From NCBI GenBank assembly GCA_002420115.1, contig DIHK01000038.1, forward strand, positions 1 to 28,772: DNA of 28,772 bases, read 5' to 3'. This DNA comes from Nitrospira sp. UBA5698 (GTDB lineage: Bacteria; Nitrospirota; Nitrospiria; Nitrospirales; Nitrospiraceae). A model generated the notes under the pieces. It ran no database searches. It worked only from the letters and a program-made list of their open reading frames with translations, and had not been told where the DNA came from. Positions 23,076 to 28,772 of the stretch are shown piece after piece (positions within the stretch are counted from its first letter, which is position 1; each line of letters opens with the position of its first letter). Position numbers and translations under genes: made by a program.

Positions 23076-23723
23076 ATGAAGATTTATCTCGATACCGCCA
23101 ACGTGAAGGAAATCCAGGAAGCCGCCAGCTTCGGACTGCTCGACGGCGTGACAACCAATCCCTCCTTGGTCGTGAAGGAAGGTCGAAGTTTTCGAGAGAT
23201 GTTGCAAGAGGTGTGCAAGATCGTCGACGGGCCAATCAGTGCCGAGGTCGTAAGCATCGAAGCAGACGCCATGGTCAAGGAAGGCAAAGAGCTGGCCAAG
23301 ATTCATCAGAATATTGTAGTGAAATGTCCCTTGATCCCAGAAGGGTTGAAGGCTACAAAGCGGTTAGCCGCCGAAGGCATCAAGGTAAACGTCACCCTCT
23401 GCTTTTCTCCGACTCAGGCCATGTTGGCCGCCAAAGCCGGGGCCTGGTGCGTGTCACCTTTCATAGGACGCCTCGATGACATCAGTTCGAACGGGATGGA
23501 GCTTATCCGACAGATCCTGACAATCTATAAGAACTATGATTATAAGACGCTGGTATTGGTGGCAAGCGTCCGTCATCCACAGCACGTCGTAGAAGCAGCC
23601 TTAGCAGGCGGCCATATCTGCACAATGCCCTACAGTATATTCCAGGCCCTCTTTAAACACCCACTTACTGATTCGGGCCTCAAAAAGTTCCTCGACGACT
23701 GGAAAGCAAAAGGGCAGCAATAG
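23076..23723 (+). CDS. tal: Transaldolase, small TalC/FSA class
   Basis: 215 residues, the length of the compact transaldolase/fructose-6-phosphate aldolase subfamily. KIYLDTANVKEI (2-13), GVTTNPSLVVKEG (24-36), the Schiff-base lysine K83 in VVKCPLIPEGLKA, NVTLCFSPTQA, and 'SPFIGRLDD' are all diagnostic. Transaldolase (transfer of dihydroxyacetone between sugar phosphates) and direct fructose-6-phosphate aldolase cannot be told apart with certainty here. ATG 23076 has a strong ribosome site; an upstream start at 23055 is unneeded. Probably monocistronic. Confidence 0.92.
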   Translation: MKIYLDTANVKEIQEAASFGLLDGVTTNPSLVVKEGRSFREMLQEVCKIVDGPISAEVVSIEADAMVKEGKELAKIHQNIVVKCPLIPEGLKATKRLAAEGIKVNVTLCFSPTQAMLAAKAGAWCVSPFIGRLDDISSNGMELIRQILTIYKNYDYKTLVLVASVRHPQHVVEAALAGGHICTMPYSIFQALFKHPLTDSGLKKFLDDWKAKGQQ

Positions 23724-23810
23724 GAGCTCCTGTGGTAACTGCCTGGGTACGGGCACAAGACATGAGTGGGTGAAATATGTGGGACTGAAGCTGAACGGCT
23801 GAAAGTGCTC

Positions 23811-24497
23811 TTAGAGCCCGTTTATTTCTTTCCTGGCCCGCTGAAAGACTGCGTAGAACATCGGTCTGGTCAATTTTCCTGTAAACGTGTTTTGTTGGCT
23901 GGGGTGATAGGAGCCTACCAGAGTCACGCCCCGGGAAAGTCGGTAGACAGCTCCGTGTCCAAACTTAGGAGCTGGTACGGCAATCGTATGGCCTTGTGAA
24001 CGATAAGTCTTGAGATAGTGATCGAATGCAATTTTCCCTAACGCAACCACGACACGATGATTCTTCAGCAGACGAATTTCTTCCTCCAAGTACCAGCTAC
24101 AACACTCAAACTCATCCGGCGTAGGCTTATTCCCTGGTGGCGCACACCGCACGGTTGCTCCAATATAACAGTCCCTCAGAGCCAGACCATCTCCTATGGA
24201 CCGCGATTCGGCTTGATTGGCGAATCCATGGCGATACAACGCCTCATACAGCCAATCTCCACTCCGATCACCGGTAAAGACTCGTCCCGTCCGATTTCCA
24301 CCATGGGCCGCAGGCGCCAACCCCAGGATATAGAGTCGAGCTTGAGGATCTCCAAATCCGGGAACCGGTCGTCCCCAGTAGACCCAATCCCGATATTGCT
24401 TCCGTTTCTGTTCTGCAATCGCCTGTCGATACACGACTAAACGAGGACAGGCTGTGCAATCGGTGATAGTCTTGTTCAGACCGGTCAGAGTTCGCAT
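23811..24497 (-). CDS. Family 5 uracil-DNA glycosylase (UdgB type)
   Basis: 228 residues. GLAPAAHGGNRTGRVFTGDRSGDWLY (59-84) is the hallmark of family 5, and HPSQQNTFTGKLT (198-210) is the second active-site motif. Cysteines C14, C17, C118 and C132/C133 fit the 4Fe-4S cluster of families 4 and 5. The enzyme removes uracil (and often other deaminated bases) from DNA; family 5 lacks the polar residue of the other families in motif A. The start ATG 24497 has no clear ribosome site, but the 'CTACPRL' N-terminus is of normal length. It converges on the transaldolase gene. Confidence 0.9.
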   Translation of the reverse strand: MRTLTGLNKTITDCTACPRLVVYRQAIAEQKRKQYRDWVYWGRPVPGFGDPQARLYILGLAPAAHGGNRTGRVFTGDRSGDWLYEALYRHGFANQAESRSIGDGLALRDCYIGATVRCAPPGNKPTPDEFECCSWYLEEEIRLLKNHRVVVALGKIAFDHYLKTYRSQGHTIAVPAPKFGHGAVYRLSRGVTLVGSYHPSQQNTFTGKLTRPMFYAVFQRARKEINGL

Positions 24498-24619
24498 GGA
24501 AGACGGCAGTGTAGCATGAATGAGAAACCCATTCTGCTTGCCGGTACTTTAGGGAGCTGATAGCTTCACTGCCTGCTCATTTGTAACCTATTCGCAATAT
24601 GATTTAGAGGAGTCTGTGA

Positions 24620-25669
24620 ATGATGATCCATTGGGTACAGTCCTTCATGTGGGCGACTTGTGTCGTACTTTCTCTTATCTCGCTACCTATCCCTTTGTTG
24701 GCCTCGACAGATCCAGGGACAAATGGCGGGCAAAAACTGGAGACGGAGAAGGATCTGCTTACGCCCGACTTGTTGGATGGACAACCAGAACCGGAAGACC
24801 GTCTGGTCATTCTTCCGGAAATTAAGCGCGAGGGAGAGCGATTCTTTCTGAGCTCGTTCAAGCTGCCGGACAAGATCACCTTTGCCGGGGTGCAGGTTCC
24901 CCTGGATAACTGGCAAGTGAGAGAACGGATCGAGTATGAGTTCTATCAATTCTTAGAAGATCAAGGAGAGAGCATCATCCTTGCCAAACGTACCGGGCGC
25001 TGTTTCCCTCCAGCTGAAAGGCAGTTGGCGGAAAACGGTTTACCGGACGATCTCAAGTACATGTTGCTGGTCGAGAGTAAATGCATTTCTGCCGCCTACT
25101 CGAAAGCGAAAGCTTCAGGGCCCTGGCAATTCATCCCCTCTACGGGCCGACGCTACCGACTCAAAAGTGATGCCGTCCGAGATGAACGTCGCAATCTCGA
25201 AATGTCGACTGAAGCGGCGGTAAAGTACCTCAAGTACCTCAAAGACTTTCAGGACAATGATTGGTTCTTGGCGATGGCATCCTACAACGCCGGCGAAGAA
25301 CGGATTCGTAAGCTGCTCAAGGAACAAAAAATTACCGACTATTGGAAGATGCACGGGCCTCGTGAGACTATGCGCTACGTTCCTCGCATAATCGCGGCGA
25401 AGGAAATCTACTCCCAGCCGGAAAAGTATCTCGGACTGACCAAGAAAGATCTCTACATGCCATTGGAAACGGAAACTATCACCGTGCACGTGAAGGAATC
25501 TCAACGAGCGTTGGCATCCGTTGCTGAGGAGTTCGGTACGTACCTCCTTGAGATCAAAATGCTGAATCCGGAGTTCAAGAAAGATATGCTCCCTCGGGGA
25601 TCGTACCAAATCCGAGTTCCTCGCCAGACATGTCCCAATCGCTGTTTCAAGCAGGATCCTACCCCCTGA
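24620..25669 (+). CDS. MltD-like lytic transglycosylase
   Basis: 349 residues. A signal peptide (about 6-28, ending LLAS) is followed by a linker and a family 1 SLT domain at about 120-280: catalytic E152 in MLLVESKC, ASGPWQFIPSTGRRYRL (165-181), and AMASYNAGEERI (218-229). A degenerate LysM-like domain follows (about 290-340: TITVHVKE...MLNPEF...LPRGSYQIRVP). It cleaves peptidoglycan strands to anhydro-muropeptides in the periplasm. GAGGAG (24607-24612) supports ATG 24620. The catalytic domain is at the N-terminal side as in MltD, but only one LysM-like unit is visible. The glycerate kinase start lies close to or inside its 3' end. Confidence 0.88.
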   Translation: MMIHWVQSFMWATCVVLSLISLPIPLLASTDPGTNGGQKLETEKDLLTPDLLDGQPEPEDRLVILPEIKREGERFFLSSFKLPDKITFAGVQVPLDNWQVRERIEYEFYQFLEDQGESIILAKRTGRCFPPAERQLAENGLPDDLKYMLLVESKCISAAYSKAKASGPWQFIPSTGRRYRLKSDAVRDERRNLEMSTEAAVKYLKYLKDFQDNDWFLAMASYNAGEERIRKLLKEQKITDYWKMHGPRETMRYVPRIIAAKEIYSQPEKYLGLTKKDLYMPLETETITVHVKESQRALASVAEEFGTYLLEIKMLNPEFKKDMLPRGSYQIRVPRQTCPNRCFKQDPTP

Positions 25670-25680
25670 CATTCGTCTCC

Positions 25681-27018
25681 ATGCTGCTTCGTCTTCCCCC
25701 CTCTCCCATACGACCGTTTCTTCACAAGCTACTGGCCGCAGGACTTGCGGCCGCAGATCCCCATCAGGCCCTGCTCAAGACAGTCTTCCTCAACGAAGCA
25801 TCCCTGCGAATAGGACGACGATCATTTGACCTGTCCCATACCAAACGGGTCATCGCCGTCGGGGCCGGCAAGGCATCAGCAAGAATGGCGCAGGCCTTAG
25901 AGATCGTGCTTGGAGAACGGCTGGATGACGGACTTGTCATCGTGAAGACGGGACATGCACTTCCCACAAGACGAACGGCTGTCCTCGAGGCCGGCCATCC
26001 AATCCCTGATCGCGCAGGACTTGTGGCGACTCAACGCCTACTGCGCTTGACACAGACCCTATCACCGAGAGACCTGCTGATCGTTCTCTTGTCCGGAGGG
26101 GCATCCAGCCTGTTACCGGCTCCGGTCTCAGACGTGACCCTTGCCGACAAACAGCGTACGACGCAGCTCCTGCTTCGATGCGGCGCCACAATTAATGAGG
26201 TCAATGTCGTCCGAAAACATCTCTCCCTGATCAAGGGAGGCGGACTAGCCGCCTCCACAAGTGCGAGGATCATCACCCTTGTCCTATCCGATGTTATCGG
26301 TGATGATCTTGGCTCAATCGGATCCGGCCCCACAGCTGCTGATCCTTCCACGTTTACCGAGGCTGTCGAGGTCTTGCAGCGTTACCAGATCTGGTCTGCA
26401 GTCCCATCAGCAGTCCGTCGCTACTTGCAGCGGGGACAAAAAGGAGCGGTACCAGAAACCTTAAAGCCTGGTACGCCTCGTGGACGATCAGTCCACCACC
26501 ACATTGTCGGCAGTAATCACATCATGCTGGAAGCTGTGGAACGTGTCGCACGGGACGCCGGCCTCTTCACCAAGCTTTTATCCTCACCGCTCACAGGGGA
26601 GGCACGTGTCGCAGCCAAGCAGCTGGTCGAACTGGGGAAAGCACTCAGAACCAGGCGTAGCCGCGTAAGACGCCCCTACTGTGTGGTGGCAGGAGGGGAA
26701 ACTACGGTAACGGTCACAGGTCATGGAAAAGGAGGACGTGCCCAGGAATTTGCAGCGGCAGCCGCATTCGAACTCTCAGGTCTTTCCAATGCATGGATCG
26801 TCGCGCTAGGGAGCGATGGCACCGACGGACCAACCAAGGCAGCAGGAGCTCTCGTGAGTAGCGAAACCGTCTCACGTGCAAAACGACTCAAGGTTGACCT
26901 CCAGAGTGCATTGAACAGGCACAACACCTACCCAGCCTTGAAGAAGCTTGGATGCCATATTCACACCGGCCCGACCGGTACCAACGTGAATGACCTTTAC
27001 CTCTTCCTCCAACTCTAG
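25681..27018 (+). CDS. Glycerate 2-kinase (MOFRL family)
   Basis: 445 residues in two parts. The N-terminal glycerate-kinase domain shows VIAVGAGKASARMA, EAGHPIPDRAG, VLLSGGASSLLPAP, and KHLSLIKGGGLA. The C-terminal MOFRL domain has GGETTVTV...GKGGRAQEFAAAAA and LGSDGTDGPTKAAGA. These identify the GckA type that phosphorylates D-glycerate to 2-phosphoglycerate. The reading frame extends back to ATG 25630, overlapping the transglycosylase by 40 bases; ATG 25681 is chosen because the upstream part is not family-like, but neither start has a good ribosome site. Its product feeds the gpmA reaction and enolase. The PEP-synthase-like gene follows after 15 bases. Confidence 0.88.
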   Translation: MLLRLPPSPIRPFLHKLLAAGLAAADPHQALLKTVFLNEASLRIGRRSFDLSHTKRVIAVGAGKASARMAQALEIVLGERLDDGLVIVKTGHALPTRRTAVLEAGHPIPDRAGLVATQRLLRLTQTLSPRDLLIVLLSGGASSLLPAPVSDVTLADKQRTTQLLLRCGATINEVNVVRKHLSLIKGGGLAASTSARIITLVLSDVIGDDLGSIGSGPTAADPSTFTEAVEVLQRYQIWSAVPSAVRRYLQRGQKGAVPETLKPGTPRGRSVHHHIVGSNHIMLEAVERVARDAGLFTKLLSSPLTGEARVAAKQLVELGKALRTRRSRVRRPYCVVAGGETTVTVTGHGKGGRAQEFAAAAAFELSGLSNAWIVALGSDGTDGPTKAAGALVSSETVSRAKRLKVDLQSALNRHNTYPALKKLGCHIHTGPTGTNVNDLYLFLQL

Positions 27019-27033
27019 ATACTATGCGGCCGT

Positions 27034-28772
27034 ATGGTGTCTTCCTTCATCATCCCACTCTCGCACTGTCATGATCTGAGTCTCGTGGGTGGGAAAGCCC
27101 TTGGACTTTGCCGACTGATTGAGGCTGGATTCCCAGTCCCGCCCGGACTCTGTGTGACAACCGACGCCTATACCCACCATCTCCATGGTTCGGGTTTCCG
27201 AGACCAGGACGAGTGGCACCGGATCATTGGATTGCCGGAATCTGACCGACTTTCGGTATTGGCTGGTTGTCGGTCGCAAATCACCCGAACCGAGATTTCC
27301 CATCTCATCACGGACTGCCTGACCGCGTTACAAGCTCTGGAACACCCCCCTGCCATTCGCTGGGCGGTCCGCTCTTCGTCCACGACCGAGGACACCGCTC
27401 ATGCAAGTGCTGCCGGTCTCTATCGCACTCACCTTGGCCGCACGCTTGCGGAAGTGGAGTGCGCAATCAAAGATCTCTGGGCCTCGCTGTGGGAGCTCCG
27501 GGTTATCAGCTACCTAGCCAGGCAAGGCCGAAAAGCGGCGCCGAGGATGGCCGTCGTCATCCAACCAATGATCGATGCGCAGGCAGCAGGCGTCGCGTAC
27601 TCCGTTCACCCTGTCACGAGACGACACACGCAGGTCATGATCAATGCCATCCCTGGTCTCGCTGCGCCGCTGGTCGACGGGACGGTTATCCCAGACGAAT
27701 ATGTGGTGGAGGTACCCGCTGAAACAGGGAAACCATTCCAGATTCTTACCCGTCTCTTAGCCAGAAAGGCTGACTGTTTGCGCGTCTCGAATACAGGCTT
27801 GCAACAAGCTTCACTCGAAGAAGACGCACAAACCCGATCGTCTCTCACGGATAATCAGCTTGTTGTTCTCGCCCAGATTGCCAAGGAGATTGAGCGGACC
27901 TTTGGACAACCCGCCGATATCGAATGGGCCTTTGATACGGAGCAACTCTGGATCCTACAGGCTCGCCCGATCACCACCGTTCGACCAACTCCCGACCTGA
28001 CAAACGACGACTGCGAATGGTCACGAACCAACTTTAAGGAAACGCTCCCTGAACTTCCCAGTCCATTGAGCCTGTCATTCCTAGAGCAGTTTATGGACCG
28101 CTACATCCTCGAGCATTATCGCCGGCTCGGGTGCCGAATTCCCGAAGGACTTACCTCGGTCCGACTCTTACAGGGACGCCCTTACCTGAACGTCACCCTC
28201 TTTCACCTGTTGGTTGCGCAGCTCGGCGGCGATCCTGCATTGAATGCGGAACAGATGGGTGGTGAACCGCTGCAAAGGCCGCCGCAGGTTCAAGCGCTCG
28301 GGAAAATGACGTCCCTTCGTGCCGCATGGCTGATGCTGAAGGAAATGCGCCGCGTCGAGCGAGTGGGGCCACGTGTTTTTGCCGAGATGAAGGGGCTGGC
28401 CCGTACCTATCAACGCGAATCTGTGCTGAACTTCTCCCCTAACGGGCTCATGTCGGAGCTCGACAAGCTTGGTCCGTGGCTTGAGAGCCGGGAAGTCACA
28501 TTCGGCATTGCGGGGGGAGTCGGACAGTGCCTTCAAATTTTCAGCAAAGTGTTGCCCGGATGGTTAGGCCCTGACTGGCGAATGCTATTGAACGCCGCGC
28601 TGCAAGGACAAGGGACCGTCATCAGCGCGCAACAGATTCTTCGTCTGGCTGAAGTCACCGGTATCGCCAAAAGAGACCGCCATACCCATACCATTCTGAC
28701 ATCGCCATCATGGGACCCAACAACATTCCGATCGACTCTGGCCGGCACAGAATTTCTGCACGCCTTCGACAA
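27034..28772 (+). CDS. PEP-synthase/PPDK-type protein (partial, C-terminus off the right edge)
   Basis: At least 579 residues, open to the end of the window. The N-terminal ATP-grasp domain has VGGKALGLCRLIEAGFPVPPG (18-38, K21) and WAVRSSSTTEDTAHASAAGLY (110-130), ending in DIEWAFDTEQLWILQARPI near residue 320. Next comes a domain beginning 'EWSRTNFKETLPELPSPLSLSFLEQF', which recalls the middle domain of rifampicin-phosphotransferase-like PEP-utilising proteins rather than the PEP-synthase His domain. The catalytic histidine domain, if any, lies outside, so the substrate (pyruvate or another acceptor) cannot be settled. ATG 27034 has no ribosome site and may depend on translation of the glycerate kinase just upstream. 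Confidence 0.8.
   Translation, partial: MVSSFIIPLSHCHDLSLVGGKALGLCRLIEAGFPVPPGLCVTTDAYTHHLHGSGFRDQDEWHRIIGLPESDRLSVLAGCRSQITRTEISHLITDCLTALQALEHPPAIRWAVRSSSTTEDTAHASAAGLYRTHLGRTLAEVECAIKDLWASLWELRVISYLARQGRKAAPRMAVVIQPMIDAQAAGVAYSVHPVTRRHTQVMINAIPGLAAPLVDGTVIPDEYVVEVPAETGKPFQILTRLLARKADCLRVSNTGLQQASLEEDAQTRSSLTDNQLVVLAQIAKEIERTFGQPADIEWAFDTEQLWILQARPITTVRPTPDLTNDDCEWSRTNFKETLPELPSPLSLSFLEQFMDRYILEHYRRLGCRIPEGLTSVRLLQGRPYLNVTLFHLLVAQLGGDPALNAEQMGGEPLQRPPQVQALGKMTSLRAAWLMLKEMRRVERVGPRVFAEMKGLARTYQRESVLNFSPNGLMSELDKLGPWLESREVTFGIAGGVGQCLQIFSKVLPGWLGPDWRMLLNAALQGQGTVISAQQILRLAEVTGIAKRDRHTHTILTSPSWDPTTFRSTLAGTEFLHAFD

Noticed and set aside
1..28772. tRNA, rRNA, CRISPR, transposase or prophage genes
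   Set aside because: None was seen by reading; the only mobility hints are the 77-bp repeats and the palindromic elements.

Overview
This 28.8 kb window is a dense, mostly two-directional bacterial chromosome segment. It has ordinary housekeeping genes, short intergenic gaps, good Shine-Dalgarno sites and several stop/start overlaps. The overall style suggests Nitrospira or a close relative in Nitrospirota: small CxxC zinc-ribbon proteins, a DUF2167/M50 pair, an argDFGH-lysA-dapAB run, and a MOFRL glycerate kinase beside a PEP-synthase-like protein. That placement is an inference from gene style; no rRNA or other decisive marker is present, and I saw no tRNA, CRISPR array, insertion sequence or phage gene.

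Left part (1-5.6 kb): a truncated secreted SUMF1/FGE-domain protein runs off the left edge. A small zinc-ribbon gene and a divergent CarH/LitR-type MerR regulator share an intergenic region that carries an array of ~11-bp operator-like repeats over both predicted promoters. The regulator retains the cobalamin motifs Wx9EH and ExHxxG. Next come ttcA (tRNA 2-thiocytidine), a low-molecular-weight phosphatase, and a coupled pair of an HExxH metallopeptidase and a Ddl-like ATP-grasp ligase.

Middle part (5.8-13.3 kb): a lipoprotein gene is followed by a HEPN/MNT module and then by a decayed copy of the same lipoprotein gene. The last 77 bp of the two copies differ at one base, so the module is bracketed by a direct repeat. 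Then follow DUF2167 plus an M50 site-2-type protease (minus strand), a repeat-containing intergenic region, an OmpA/MotB-type coiled-coil envelope protein with a terminator, an unrecognised gene, gpmA and a zinc-ribbon DUF2628-like membrane protein.

The 13.4-21.5 kb stretch is an eight-gene amino-acid operon: argD-argF-argG-argH, a small LptM-like lipoprotein, lysA, dapA and dapB. Most junctions overlap or nearly touch. It combines the end of arginine synthesis with lysine/diaminopimelate synthesis, so it also serves peptidoglycan.

Right part (21.5 kb to end): two small cysteine-rich proteins, a BamE-like small lipoprotein with a near-consensus promoter, a transaldolase of the small TalC/FSA class, a family 5 uracil-DNA glycosylase, a MltD-like lytic transglycosylase, glycerate 2-kinase and the N-terminal part of a PEP-synthase/PPDK-like protein cut by the right edge. 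The observations I would look at first are the repeat-bracketed HEPN/MNT module, the CarH-like operator array, the metallopeptidase/ATP-grasp pair, and the LptM-like lipoprotein inside the arg-lys operon.
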